In this document: positions 22,851 through 36,585 of the stretch, piece by piece | How positions within the stretch are numbered: position 1 is the stretch's first letter | Layout: each line of letters begins with the position of its first letter | Assembly (NCBI RefSeq): GCF_954871325.1 | Contig: NC_088775.1 | Span: 40,091,561 to 40,155,560, forward strand | Reading direction: 5' to 3' | Length of the DNA: 64,000 bases | Source: Gordionus sp. m RMFG-2023 | Taxonomy: Eukaryota; Nematomorpha; Gordioida; Chordodea; Parachordodidae | Notes under the pieces: model-generated | The model's database searches: none | What the model was told of the DNA's origin: nothing | What the model saw: only the letters and a program-made list of their open reading frames with translations | Program-made: the position numbers and the translations under genes

Positions 22851-25800
22851 TTACTTGCCCTAAGCTTCTCAGTCTTACTTGTTTTAGGTGTCTAGTAAAA
22901 GTGCCTTCTTGCCCTTCAATCTCTACTTCTACTTTCTTTTTTCCTATATTCTTACTTATTATACCCTTCCCCCATTTAACTGGACCCTCAAACAGTAGAA
23001 TCCATACTAGACTTCCAACTTTAAATTTATCATCATATGTATCCTCCTTTTGCTTTATTCTTTCTTTCAAAAAATCTAATTCCGTTCTTGTTTTTCTACC
23101 TAAAAACATCACTGATGGTGAATTTCCTTTGTTCGTTTTAGTATTGTTATATGCTAATAATAACAACCACCATTTTCCCTCTCCATATTTTTTTTTTTTA
23201 GCCAGCTTTTAACAATAGCTACCATTCTCTCGGCTTGCCCATTACTTCTCGGGTAATGTGGTGGCGATACTAAATGTTTAATATTCCACCTATCACAAAA
23301 TTGATTAAAAACTCTACCTTTAAATGCTGGGCCTCCATCCGAAACTAAAGTTTCCATTAATCCATATTTACCTGCAAAATCTTTTATTTTAGTCAACGCT
23401 ATCTTCGTCGTTAAACCTGAAACCTGTTGGCAATCTATCCATTTCGATCCCGCATCTACCATAATAAAATATCTTCTTTTTTCATATTCTATACATGTAT
23501 TCTTTTACATGGAATGTCCGTTTCTGGCCATTTATCTGCTTTATTCTTTGGTGGTACATTAGCCCACATGTTACATGTCTCGCAGCTTCTAGCTAATTCT
23601 TCAATTTCACTATTCATATTGGGCCACCAAATATATTCTCTTGCTTTATTCTTCATTCTTTCTATGCCTTGATGTCCTGAATGTAATACGGTAATGTATC
23701 TTTTCTTAACTTAATCGGTATCACTAATCGATATCCTCTCAATAAACAATTGTCTTCTATATTTAATTCATTCCTTATATTTTTAAAAGCTTTGTCTTCA
23801 CCTTTCCATTCTGCCTCTCCTTTCAAACAAGTTCTAATTCTTATTAATTCTTCATCTTTTTTGGATATCTCCTCTATTCTTTCAAACGTTATCGGTTCTT
23901 CTCTTGTATTTATCTTCAAAGCTATTATAATTTTACTATTTAATTTTTCCTCCTCTTCTATATATTCTAAACTATTGATTACTGTATCCTTGTTTGCACT
24001 GTCTTTTTTAAACAATCTCGATAATATATCTGGTAAACAATTTTGTTTACCTGCTCTGAATCTTATCTCAAAATCGAAATTACCAACTAAAATTAACCAT
24101 CTCTGTAGTCTTGGTGACATCATAAGTTCTTTATTTTCTTTCTTGAATAAATCTACCAATGGCTTATGATCCGTATATAAAATAAACCTTCTTCCAATCA
24201 GATATTCTTTGCACTTCTCTAGCCCGAATTTCACAGCCAGAGCCTCTCTCTCGATCGTGGAGGTCTCGATAAAAATAAAATCGGTTTCTCAACCTTATCG
24301 GTCATCTGTAATAAAACTCCTCCTATACCTTCATTAGATGCATCACCGCTAATATAATATCCAATTTTTCATTAAAACAATTTAAAATCGGTTTCTCTAC
24401 CATCTTTATCTTCAATGTTTCGAAACTTTTCTCCTGTGTTTCTTCCCATTCAAACTTTTTATTTTTCTTTAATAAATCATACAACGGTGAGGCGTTCTGC
24501 AAAATCTTTAACAAACCGATGATAATAATTAGTTGCTCCCAAAAACGCCTGTACTTCAGTCTTATTATTTGGGGCTCATATTCATTATCTTATCTATATT
24601 CTTTGCAATTGGAGTAATTTCATCTCCCTTTATAATATGTCCTAAATACTTTATTTTTCTTGTTCCAAAAACACTTTTATTAATATTAGCTTTTAAACCA
24701 TTTTCTAATATAATATCTAACACTTTAACTAACCTAGCATTGTGTTCTTCTTCTGTTTTACCAGATATCAAAACATCGTCTAAATAATACATTATTCCCT
24801 TTATTCCTTGAAATAATGCCGCCATAGTTCTTTGAAATATTGGAGCTGATACTTTCAAACAAATGGTAAACGACAAAAAGCAAATAATCCTCTATGCGTT
24901 GTAATCGTTAATATCTTACTTGTTCTCTCACTTACCTTTATTTGCAAGTAAGCATTCGAAAAATCTATTTTTGAAAAAATTGTTGCTCCTCTTAAATTAG
25001 CCAGCAATTGTTCTATTCTAGATAATGGATATCTTTCGTTTATTACCCACGGGTTAACTGATACTCTATAGTCTATACACAGTCTTAAACTGTTATCTGG
25101 TTTTCTTATGGGAACTAATGGTGTTGCCCATACACTATGCACTATTGGTTTTATAATTCCTTCTTTTAACCATTTGTCATATCTTCTATCCACGAAAACG
25201 GCAATCTTCTTGTGCTGCAATATTTAGGTCGATAATCTTGTTCTAATCGTATATCTACTTCAAAATCTTTAAGAGTCCCTAATTCTTTTTTAAAGACTTC
25301 CTTTCATCTATTCAAAATAATCTTTATTTCTTTGTTAAAATTGTCCTCAACAACATTCAGTTCTACCATTTTATTAATTCCTTGTTGTTTATCTTCGACT
25401 GTATTTACCTCTATTGTCTTTATATCTCTTATTTCCTTATTTTCTTCTAAGTTACTTATATATCTAATTAAAAATTCTGGTGTTCGATTTTTGAGTTTAT
25501 CGAGAACTATATCCTGTTTAAATCTTAAACAAGGTAAATCAGTCTTCTCTTTATCCTCACTTCTTATTATCTCATTCGTTATTTTGTTTTTGGACATTTT
25601 CAAACAAAGGCCACCAATTATACTCAGGACCTATCTTCTCAATGTCATTCCAACCTAAAATAGGCTCCATCTTTAGTGTCGTAATCCATAACTTTACTTC
25701 CTTATTTATATCTAACAATTTTATCACATAAAAACCTAGAATTTTAACCATGCTACCGTCTAATTGTCTAGCCTTTATTCTCTTTGCAATAAATCTTTCT

Positions 25801-26049
25801 TTAGGAAAATATTTATTAAAATCTTTTACACTCATTAGGCTAATCTCCGCTCCTGTATCCAATAAAAAAACATATCTCTGCTTCTTCAGCCTTTATCTTG
25901 ACTCTCGGACATTTCTTTTTCATTAAAAAATCCTCTAATTTAATTTTTCGTACATCTACACCAGTTGAACCTTTTATTCTATATATTTCAAAATTCCTAC
26001 TTTCTATCTTTATATTTCTCTCTTTACCTATACTTCTATTATTATTATT

Positions 26050-26345
26050 CAAATTATAATTATCAACATTAAAACACTCATTATCATCACCGGATTTATC
26101 ATTAACATTAAAATACTTATTCTTACTTGAACTAAAATTATCAACATTAGAAAAATTATTATCATTACAAAATTTATCATTAAAATTAAAATATTTATTC
26201 TTACCTGAATTAAAATTATCAACATTAGAAAAATTATTATCATTACAAAATTAATCATTAAAATTAAAATATTTATTATTACCTGAATTAAAATTATCAA
26301 CATTAGAAAAATTATTATCATTACAAAATTTATCATTAAAATTAA
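26050..26345 (-). repeat. 78-bp tandem coding repeat (26 residues) between Gag knuckles and protease
   Basis: About four units built around AAAATTATCAACATTAG and AAATTTATCATTAAAATTAA repeat every 78 bp. On the minus strand each unit reads roughly KYFNFNDKFCNDNN then FSNVDNFNSG, rich in Asn and Phe. A period divisible by three keeps the frame. Confidence 0.8.
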
Positions 26346-26720
26346 AATATCTCTCTCTTAGTCATTTATTGCAATTTTCTTGTGTGTGTCCTTCTTGGGC
26401 ACAACTAATGCACCTTACAATTGAATTGTTTACTCTGCAACTTATAGCCACATGGCCATTCTTGCCACACCTCGCGCATCTTAGATTCTTCGTTATCTCA
26501 CATTGGCGCGACATGTGGCCCGGCTGACCACAACTATAGCAAATTATCTGTATGTAATTATCCGTTCGTATGAAGTTGTTTATATTTCTTTTCTTATCTT
26601 CCTCTCTTAATATATTCTTAATATTTTCTAACTCTTTACTCTCTATCTTAACGTAAGTCGTATTTCTTCCTATAATTAAACCTAACGTGAAACTTAAAAT
26701 TAGCAACAAAAATATGGATT

Positions 26721-27201
26721 TTAATATTCAAAAAGATTAGAATTTTTATCGATTATCCAATCTATCTCAATAGAAAAAAAATTACTAAAAAGTTTAAAAT
26801 CAAACAATTTTAATTCTTGAGAATTTTACTCAAAGCAAAGATGAATTCCGCTCATTTATAAATCTTAATAATTTATATTGTTTGGCTAATAAAAATATAA
26901 ATTAAAAGTCAATTGCAGTAAATTACACGTTTCGTTACTGGATTATATACTTGTGGAATATAAATAAAGGTGATTATTGATAATCCTGCTGCTGTAATTA
27001 TATAAAGATGATATTATATGACAAATAAACATGGTTTACGTTAATCAATGCTTTGATTGCATCTTAATCCTAAATGTCTCCTGTCTAAAAATTTCTTCGC
27101 TAAATTTTATTGAAGCCGGCTTTATAGAGAATTTCTATAATTGGAATATTTTAAAGGTGTTTTATAATATAATGACAGAAATATAATAGTTCTTGTAAAA
27201 G
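26721..27201. other. AT-rich spacer, nothing recognised
   Basis: I looked for an LTR matching the other side of the Ty3/gypsy-like fossil and did not see one. No other feature. Confidence 0.35.
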
Positions 27202-27209
27202 GTTTAAAG

Positions 27210-29411
27210 CAGTGGGCCCCCGGATGGAAGGGGAAGGGGGTGGTACGAAGTAGCTACTTCTTAAGATTTTAAAGATAGTACTCTTTTTTGGGAATTTTTT
27301 TAAAAATAAATATTGCCTCATGATGATGGGGGTACTTTTTAAATTATTTTAATTTTTAAATTTTTTAAAAAATTTTTACAATATGTTCTCAAATATATAT
27401 ACAAAAAAATAAATAAACAAAGGGATATCAAAATAGATTATAATCCAAACTATATTCCAATCTTTTATCTGATAATAATATAAATTAAATACCATTGAAA
27501 ATATGGTTATAAATAAATTCAAAAATAATTTTGAATCCAATGCTTTTCAATTATATTTTGAAACAATATCTTTGTTAGTATGATATATTGAAAATGGTAA
27601 AATGCCTAAGACGGTTGAAAGATTGATACATATACAATGAACTAGTAACACGACTCGGCTTGATATCAAAAAAATATAATATGCAAACTTAGTTCCATGA
27701 ATCTGCTCCTCGAATTCTTAGTTGGGAAAAGCCATGGTTGAGTATCAAACCGGAGCGAAAGAATCAATGGAGTATAAAGGCATTGATAGCTGAGGCCCTA
27801 TATGTAGCTTTTATTTGGAGATATTGGCTTCGATTAAATTAAATCATCAATTATGCTAATCGATACAATAATTGAGAAATGTTTTAGGGATTTTAAATGA
27901 GATTCTCATTTATTTCAATGGTGTTAAAAGATATGCAGTGCTTCAAGAGAGTCAGAGTGTTGTAATAAGAAATTCTCAATGATTTTTACGCATCAAGAAT
28001 ACCACTCGGAATATAATTTTATCTGATTAGATTCTAAATGTTTATTATATATATTTTTTTATGGAAGCTATTTATCATTGTGTATAATAGCAGTTGTAAA
28101 TTTTTCATACTTTATGATGCCTAGAGGGCAGCTTTTATAAATTTAAAGGATTCTGATGATCCTGTCACTTCTATCATGGCTAATGCTATATTTTTCCAAT
28201 AGAAAAATTTTTTTATCACTAAGCGTTTTGGATAAAATATTGTAGATAACAAGCTTGGCTTATACAATTGCAAACCATATCGAATAGGGTTTGCAATAAA
28301 CTAAATTCAATTGTCAAAATATTGACTGATTAATTTGAAAAGTATAATTTAAATTATTGTCTTGTATCATTTTTTAATTTTATTAGATAATGATACTGAA
28401 TTTTTGGATATTTTTGAAAAGACATTTAATGAAGAAGAGAAATCTACCTTTTGATTTTGAAGGTTCTAGACTTCAAACTTTACAATCCCAACAGGAAAGT
28501 GTATATATATATACTTTCATTATTAAATTATTTTACTTATGCTGCACTTAATTTGATAATAATGCAGTTTAATGAAAGATTTAATGATGAATCAATGAAA
28601 TATTTTAATCAAACATTCTTTTTTTACACAAAAGGGAATGTAGGTAAAGGTATTTGTTAAAAATGATATCGGATATCTGTAATTTTACCATTTAAAATTG
28701 AGTCAAGTTTTTGAAGAAATGAAGTTTAAAAATAATTATATGATCGCTAAAAAGGGGATGTAATTATTACTTATGATTTGGAGGTTAAAGAATCTAAAGA
28801 CTTGTTCATTTCTGAGAATAGTAAATTTATTTTATTAAAATATTTATATTACATTATTTAGCTTCTTCTTCTGATATTGATGATTCTGAAACTTATAATT
28901 AAGACTGGGAAAAATATTCGTTTATTTTACTTTATCGTTTACTTTTTAATTTTTTTTGTTTTCCTTAATATATCAATTTTATATAAATTTATTAACTATT
29001 CCTGCTACCTTATATACTGTTGAAGGGGTCATAAGTTAAATTATAAGCAAGCCTTCGCAGTACCAAGAAATCATTTTCTAAAAAATTTAACCATTTTATC
29101 ATTGGAACAATTAATTTAAACAATTAAATATTGACGTTATTCTTTCGCTTTCTCTTCCTCTAATTTATCTAAATTATTAATTTAAAAATAATATTTTTAT
29201 GGTATATATTTTATTAAATTTTTATATTATATATTAAAGATTAATGCAATAAAAATTATTATAATTCATAATTGAGGTTTGGGAGTTAAAAAATAATTAA
29301 CTGTTTTTTTGGAGGGAAGTATTTATTTAAAGGGAGTGGAGGGGGGAGGAGATTATTGGGGGGGGGGGGGGATATTCTACTTTCATTGCTCAAAAAGTGT
29401 AGAGGCCACTG
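27210..29411. mobile_element. hAT transposon with perfect 8-bp target duplication, degraded
   Basis: The left end is CAGTGGGCCCCCGG and the right end GGCCACTG, i.e. the CAGTGG-type terminus of Charlie-like hATs. GTTTAAAG stands on both sides (27202-27209 and 29412-29419). The interior is 2.2 kb with fragments in several plus-strand frames. The best open piece is 28451-28660 (LIIMQFNERFNDESMKYFNQ), which resembles the helical region before the dimerisation domain in SCAND3/ZBED5-like hAT transposases, but only weakly. Runs of G lie at 29330-29375 near the right end. Confidence 0.85.
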
Positions 29412-29419
29412 GTTTAAAG

Positions 29420-31719
29420 TATGCTTTTTAATACCCAAATAACAAAAAGCGACTTTAAAAATAGGAAATGGTGTTAATTAAGCATAAAGAGGATATTTGA
29501 CTTAAATATCTTATATGGGTTTAAGAATTAATCCATCTAACACCTCTGAATATATACACCATATAATATAGGCATTCACAAAAAATATATTTCCAATTTT
29601 TTTAAAATAATGGAAATTGATAATATAAAAAAAACTTTTCCTATTTGTATCTCTAGGGACCAAAAAATTAAAAAGTCAAAAGAACAAAAGAACAAAAATG
29701 GGGAATTTATAAGTAATTTTACTGTATTAATCAGGAGAGAACTATGAAAGGCAATTAAATTCATCATTGAAATCATATATCGAATATTGCCGAAGCCTTT
29801 ATTTCTAGTCTTAGATGTTTTAGTTTTACATTTTTAAAAAACAAGAGTTAGGGTTAGAAATATCCTACTAACATATTTAATAAGACGGCATAGATGATAA
29901 TCTGAAACACTAAAATATTATAAGCTTAGAAAAAAAAAATTTTTTATAGTTAAATAATTTTTTAGATTTCAATTTATAAAACAGGATATATAGACTATAT
30001 CAAAACAAAATATATTTGAAAAAAGAAATAAGATATAGAAAAAGTAAAAGTAAAATAAATTAAAAATGTATAATAAAGAGATACATCTAGACAATAACAC
30101 CGTTGATTGATATACAGTGTCTACATACTTCAATTGAAATTCTTTGTCTTAAATCCGAAATTAAGTGCATTTTTTGGTCGAGTTCTTTGAAGAAATCAGG
30201 GGTTCTGGATACTAAAGCACTTAATGGTGATTAAAGTGATATTAGGAATGTTACTATATTTTTTTAATTTTTCTAATTTCAACTTAAACCAAGGAATTGG
30301 AGCTAAAGGATGGTGCAAAAATCAACGCATGTGTATAATTATGTGTAAGAGCCTCTATTTTTGATGTGATATTGGCGAGAACCCTCTTTAATATATATAT
30401 AGTGTGTCAAGAATGGTCTTTATATGGTTATTTCAAACTTCCAAACAATAAAATATAATCAACTAAAAACAACACTAAAGCGGTGCATATTGATTGGATG
30501 TGAATATGGAAGAACTTTGAATGATATTTATATAAATATTTTTTTAATATAAATAAGGTTTCTTTTATTATTTAACGTGAAAAATTGTATGTAAATATCA
30601 CATAATTTCTACTTCTTGATTAACTTTTTAGTGTATTCCTTAGATCTAGTCTCTACAATGTCAATTTTTTCTCAAGGTTATTGGGAACATATACTGTGTA
30701 GCTCAAAAAAAACTTTACTTATTGTAATCATTTAATAGAAAAACGTATCACTTTTTTATTATAAAAAGTCGTATTTTATTATGGTATATATACAACCTAA
30801 TATCCTCAAACTTTTTTAGAATTCAATTGAGTCGTTTTTTAGGATATAATGAGTTGATAACAATATTTGACAAAAATATCTTAAAATATTCAATTTTTTT
30901 TCAAAAAGGAGCTAAATGGGTTCCCGTTATGTAGTCGGATTTTTCAATTTTTTTTTCCTAATCATAAATTATAAGTCAAAATATCAGCATATATTTTTAA
31001 ATCTTTATTTAAATACAATTAGAATTAATCAAAATATATAAACGAAACATGTCGAATCGGTCCTCTTTATCTTAAACACCAAACAAAATTATCTTCCATT
31101 GACATAACGCCAAATTATTATAGCAAAATTAAGGGCTATAATACACCATTTTTTCAAGTTTGTCTAAAGATCCAAATGATTGTAGCCTATGTTTATAAAC
31201 CAAAATCTTTCATTCATTTCACACTTGATAATATGGTACATTTAAATCGGAAACCTTGTTTTCAGAATATGCACCTTACTATCTAAGTTGATTCAATGCT
31301 CGTTGAGCTCCACAATTCCAAATTTTCTCAAGGAATTAGGAATCAAAATTAGAGCATACCAATTTTTCTTTTCATGACATAATTTTATAACAATTTTAAT
31401 TTACAAAATTATTGTTTTTTATGTTAATAAATGGCGTTTAATAATCAAATTTGTTTGATAACCTAATATTTTGTATTATAATTTAATTTTTTTTCTCCAC
31501 GAATTCGTGCAAACTGTGAATGCAGGATAATGGAATCCATCTAACTCGTTTTTGAATAGAAATAATTGAAGGCCTTGAGTTAATTTTTTTTCAAATTTTA
31601 AAATATTTCGTAATTTTTTAATTTGTTCAAATTCTTATCCTCGCTATCAAGCGCATATTATGATTGTAGCACATTACATATGAAAAATTTATAATGCTAA
31701 GACGATTATTTTGGGAATA
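29420..31719. other. Long AT-rich stretch, nothing recognised
   Basis: No coding frame above noise on either strand. TATACAGTGTCTACATAC at 30110 and TATACTGTGTAGCTCAAAAA at 30693 look like isolated Tc1/mariner-type ends, but no matching inverted partner was found. Confidence 0.35.
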
Positions 31720-32090
31720 ATTTTGGCGTATCCAGGATATATTTAAGGGTTGGGGAGGTTAGGTTATAAACATCTGCGCTTCGTCCCTTAAACCCTCATT
31801 TGCCCAGCCTTTGTCCCGATCTCTCCCATGGAAAGTTATCATTTGACTTACAATTTTTATTAAATATATAGTATCTTTATATTATATCCGTTAACTTTGA
31901 CTGAACAATTGAGAGCACTAATTATAAAAACTATGCCAAGTGCTTTGTTAGTACCGAAAAGTGCCTTAACCATAACAGGATAAAGAAAAAAAGTAATTAG
32001 AAAATTGATATAGTGCCTGACTGGATTCTATTAATTCCTTAGTCAATTTGAAAAAAAAAATAAAGTTATAAACAAAATGAAAACAACAGT
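31720..32090. repeat. Interspersed repeat family (copy 2), related to 5344-6705
   Basis: It begins TTGGCGTATCCAGGATATAT, followed by a GGGGAGGTTAGG stretch, CTTCGTCCCTTAAACCC and GACTGAACAATTGAGAGCAC. Each phrase has a counterpart in the same order at 5344-5590. The phrase GTGCCTGACTGG near 32010 corresponds to 6632. Confidence 0.55.
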
Positions 32091-32775
32091 GCTATTATTC
32101 CTTTTATCTATTTGGTAGATGGTTCAAGAGAAGAAAAAAATTATTGGTAAAATAAGTAAGAAATCCTCAAAATTAGGATCACGCTAAAAAAAAGTATAAA
32201 ATATATATTTTGCGTTAAAAATTAGTAGTGCTGCAAACATTACCTCAGAAAAGGAACGCTTACTGTTTTCTGTTATAATATCTAAAGATATTCAAATTAG
32301 GTTGTATTATGTAAATTCAAAAACATAATTTGGAATATTATATTTTATATGTTATTTGATTTTGATTTGCATGAAGATAATGTAAGAATTTACTTTTGGT
32401 TAGCTTTTTTGGGTAAATATTCTTATTGTTAAGTTTAATATGCAAATGATATTTTCTTTACTTCTATATATATATATAGTGAAGTAGAATATTGCAGTTC
32501 TTTATTATTTTTATATTAACTCCGATATTATTTTATTTTAGGGAATTTTATTAATAAACGTTTGAATTTTAACATTAATTGTTAATTATGAAATGATCAT
32601 ACTATAGGTGACAAATAACATTTGGGAAGATTAAATTCTAAAATTAAAAAAGACCTTTAGATATTTAGTCTATTATAAAAAAGAAAGAAAGATGCATTCT
32701 AATAAATAGGAGCAAGGTATAGACAAAAAATATTATATGATTCATATTATTTAGGTGGGTTTAATAGCATTGTGT

Positions 32776-33126
32776 CAATGGCGTCACTAGAAAGGGGCGG
32801 GCAGGGGCTCGAGCCCCCTAAAAAATTTGAATAGCCCCCTGAAGCAAAAAAAAATTATTTTTAATGGCTCCTAAATATCCCCTTGAACTAAAAATTAATT
32901 TTTTGATTGTCCCCTGAAAGATTTCTTTTATAATTCTATTAAGTAATATATAGCAGTGGCGTCACTAGGAAGGGGCGCGCAGGGGCTCAAGCCCCCTAAA
33001 AAATTTGAATAATCCCCTGAAGCAAATTTTTTTAAAAAATAGCTCCTTAATATTCCCTTGAACTAAATTAAATGTTTTGATTACCCCCTGAACTATTTCT
33101 TTTATAATTCTATTACGTAATATATA
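32776..33126. repeat. Tandem duplication of a hAT-like transposon end (178 + 173 bp)
   Basis: Two adjacent units start CAATGGCGTCACTAGAAAGG and CAGTGGCGTCACTAGGAAGG, continue with GGGGCTC and GCCCCCTAAAAAATTTGAA, and both finish at TAATATATAG. The start CAGTGGCGTCACTAGG is typical of hAT termini. No opposite end was found nearby. A related CCCCCTGAA-rich end is at 38545-38620. Confidence 0.7.
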
Positions 33127-33756
33127 GATTTAATTTTATTATTTAAAAATTAATAAGACTATCTAGATTTTTATTAAATGAATACTATTTCAATTATTAG
33201 ATTAGATTAATACATATAAGTTATATTTTCCCTATGTCAGCTTGCAATCAAATTCTGTGTTAAAAATAGAATAACAATATCACTCGCTAAATATTAATTT
33301 AGCATTAACAGTTGAAGTAATTGACTTTATTATTTAAATTATTATCCTAATTAAATAAATATAATCATTTATTAATTTAAAATTAACAAATTTAATATTG
33401 TAATTAGCTGAGTTCCATATTACTAATCAACTATATTATTCATTTTTAAATTTAATTACCATGCCTCTTTCTAAAAAAAATCTCAAGGTCCAAATAAGTA
33501 TAGATTTCTTTATAAAAAAGTAAACATATAGTTTATAATTCCTATTATATATAATTGGTTATAAAATATTAGGTAAAATGCCACTTTTACAGATGTATTT
33601 GACAGTTATATAATATATTACAGTTAATAATAAATTTAACTAATAAATGCTTTTGTAATAAATATAAGTAAGAATTTGAATTCAATTCTTTAACACTATC
33701 TATTTATTTAAAAATATTATTAAAAATTAAATATCTTATTATTCATCCCACTATAG
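33127..33756. other. AT-rich spacer, nothing recognised
   Basis: Long A/T tracts without open frames or repeat ends. Confidence 0.35.
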
Positions 33757-33940
33757 TGTTGTTAAACGGCTCGTTTAGACCGATTTTTAAAAACGGCTAA
33801 TTCAATATTATATCCAGAAAAATATTATGCAGGCCTGAAGATTTTGCTCATAGAAGGAACAAAGGTTTAGATAGGCAATATTTTTCTGCCTAAAATATTG
33901 AGTTAGCCGTTCTGAAAAATCGGCTCAAAACAAGCATACT
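33757..33940. mobile_element. Foldback MITE, family copy B
   Basis: The left arm TGTTGTTAAACGGCTCG with GATTTTTAAAAACGGCTAA and the right arm AGTTAGCCGTTCTGAAAAAT with CGGCTCAAAA are inverted copies. The outermost bases of the right arm are eroded. The centre holds AGATTTTGCTCATAGAAGG and AAAGGTTTAGATAGG. Confidence 0.75.
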
Positions 33941-35513
33941 ACATCCCACAATGGATTTAAATTAGATATCTTTTCTTCTGTTTTTTTAGGTGTTTTTAGG
34001 AAAGCTATTTTTTTCTTCTTTGAAAAATAGTTTTGAGTTAAATTTTTAATACGAGTATATTTTTGATATTATTACAAACTACTATTATCTTAAGATATAA
34101 TGATATAATATACTAATGTATAAAATCTTAATTGCTTTCATCATATCACTCTGGTTTATTTTGTAGTTATAAAATCATTTCTAATATGGCATCCTTGCCA
34201 TGTAAATAATTCAAGGCTTCAATATATTTCCATAATTTCTTCTAATTATTTTTAGTGTTTTCGTATCAATTTATCTAACATAATTAATTCTGATATGAGT
34301 TAACATCGTTAGTGTCATGGCTATGAAAAGGGTTGCCATGTCTCCCCCCATCAGAGGGAGACTCCCGCAAATTTTTAGTTTACACGCAGACATCTCACTC
34401 CCGCAAAACACCACAATTGGAAATCTTCCGCAAAAATCTACCGCAATTTTTTAATTTCTTCCGCATTTTTTTTATAGTATTTTAACGTTTTTAATATATA
34501 AATAATAATTTTGAGAGACATTAATTGATTATTTTTATATTTTTAAAATAAATTTTAAATATTCATTCAAAAAACATGTCTAGTTTCTAAATTTCTTTCT
34601 ATCCTGTTTTATTTTTATCCAATAATAAATCAACATCCATTCATATAAGTCAGTACAGAAGAGTATATCAATATCGATTGCAATACAAAAATATTCTCAA
34701 AAATAATAAATAATACAGATGCAACTAAATTTGCGGAAATCGTATACATCTATCATGTAGTTCAACATTCATAGAGCTATATAATCACAATGTGGGTCGA
34801 ATCTTTTTCTCATGATGTTTACGACTTCAATATAAGTTCAAACTTTACTTGTGGCAGAACAAAAATGAGCAAGACTATCACAAGTGTTTTAGTACCTGAA
34901 TCCTAGAGGTCAATTCTATACGATTTGAAAGATGGGCATCCATATGCAATTCTAACAGATGCACCTAATAAGGGAAATATTAAAACATTTCCCTCGATCC
35001 TTCGCTATTTCAGCAAGAATAAGAACATTTCAATAAAACTGTTAAAATTTTTACCTCGGATAGTGAAAAATCCAACGATGTAGCTAGCCACATAATGGTA
35101 AATATCGCTGATTCAGGGTTATCAATATTTTGCATGTCATCTGCGCTGATAATGCCTCTGTAAATATTGGCAAAAACCAAAGTTACACAATAATGAATTA
35201 ATACCAATTGGCTATATGTGTCATTTACTACATAATTCTTGCAAGAAGGCAATGAATGTACTATCTGTGGATGTCGAAATCAGTGTGATGAAATGTTTTA
35301 ACAAATTTAGTTCATCAACTAAAATAGTTAATAAATAAAAAGAGTTGTTGAAGTGGTCTGACTTGGAATGGTGTGAGTTTTTGCGATATATACCTATCAG
35401 GTGTTGTCATTAATACCTGCCATCGATGGAATTTTAAAATTTTACAAACCCTTAAAAAAATACTTCTTAAATAAAGATTTTAAAATCTGTCCTAAAATTT
35501 TTTCGAATATGAA

Positions 35514-36243
35514 ATGGCAGAAGCATATTTGGGATTCGTTTCACATGTAGGAAATCTGCTTCATGCAGTTAATATCCAGTTGCAATCAGAATATTCTTTA
35601 TTAAAAAAGATTCACAAAATCATGCTACTGCTCTGTTCATCTCTACAGTTAAAAATTGATAATAAATTTTATGGCGCTATTGCTAAAAATATATTAAAAT
35701 GTTCAAATAATACTCTAATTAATACATTTTTAAATGAATCACATATTTTTATTAACACAATTTTAGAATATTTACATCAAAATTTGATTTTAATAACTCT
35801 ATTTACAAATGTATAAATATTATGACCTTGGAACAGAAACCATCAATTGATGGTTTTTATAAATTAATAAATAAAATATATTAAAAATACCGAAAGACAT
35901 TGATGTCGTGTTTGAGGAGATTGTAATTCTCTCTATTTTTATGATTCGCCAAATTACTTTAGATAGTCTAAAAGCAGAGGAGAAATGGGTAGAATTTTTT
36001 CGTAATAACAATACATCCTCATGCTTGGGAAAAATATGCGAGTATGTCTATTCCTTACATTTAGCTAATGCCTCATCCGAGCTCATTTTTAGCATGATGA
36101 GGACTGCCTGGAAAAAGGGAAGAAATCGGATTGCTTTAATAACATTAGAGGCCGAGCTAATGGTTAAACAAATATATAATATGTCATGCCAGGAATTTTA
36201 TAAATATCTCAATAGCGACGGTAAACATTTAAATCTCAAATAA
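35514..36243 (+). pseudogene. hAT transposase C-terminal half in the loop of the inverted repeat
   Basis: The frame at 35514-35816 reads EAYLGFVSHVGNLLHAVNIQ then LQSEYSLLKKIHKIMLLL, matching the helical insertion region of hAT transposases. A second frame at 35908-36243 reads LGKICEYVYSLHLANASSEL then IFSMMRTAWKKGRNRIAL and CQEFYKYL, a good match to the dimerisation domain. The two are in different frames with a stop at 35814-35816 between them, so at least one break is present. The catalytic N-terminal half is not in the loop. The product would normally bind the element's own ends and dimerise. Confidence 0.65.
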
Positions 36244-36585
36244 AATATAATTAAGTTTTAGCAATGGCGCTATAAAATATATTGTCAATTATTAACTGTA
36301 AAGATGAACACATCTTCAACATAATTTTGTGAATCTTTATTAAGATTCTTCTTTGCAACTACATATTAACAGCATGTGGTAGATTTCCTACATGTGAAAT
36401 CATTCCTAAATATTCCTCTGCCATTCATTATTGAAAAAAAATTTCCCAATGTTAGGACAGCTTTTATAATCTTTATTTAAGAAATATTTTTTTAAAGGTT
36501 TATAAAATTTTAAAATTCTAACGATGCCAGGTATTAAGAACATATCGCAACCAACATTGTTGACTCAATTCTGTATATACACTCT

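Larger units (their letters stand above)
22240..26720 (-). mobile_element. Ty3/gypsy-like LTR retrotransposon fossil (broken)
   Basis: The parts lie in Ty3/gypsy order on the minus strand, all at approximate positions. Gag zinc knuckles are at 26360-26560 (three CCHC motifs, e.g. CYSCGQPGHMSRQC). A 78-bp coding repeat is at 26050-26345. A retropepsin at 25580-25870 has DTGAEISLMS. Reverse transcriptase at 24560-25220 includes CIDYRV and YLDDVLIS. RNase H at 23950-24260 has YTDHKPLVDLF. Integrase at 22830-23470 has SDGGPAFKG and PPHYPRSNGQAERM. A repetitive tail follows. No LTR pair or target duplication was recognised on either side, and the capsid region was not recognised. The copy is broken, with several interruptions along its length. 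The conserved motifs suggest moderate age. A second, more decayed copy of the same family is at 38876-40290. Confidence 0.85.

Noticed and set aside
30110-30715. Possible Tc1-type MITE between TATACAGTGTCTAC and TATACTGTGTAGCTC
   Set aside because: The two phrases are in the same orientation or only loosely complementary, and neither has an inverted partner at a sensible distance.
35838-35855. 18-bp palindrome AACCATCAATTGATGGTT, with a near copy at 7560
   Set aside because: The second copy has a mismatch, no further similarity surrounds the two, and such short palindromes are expected by chance.
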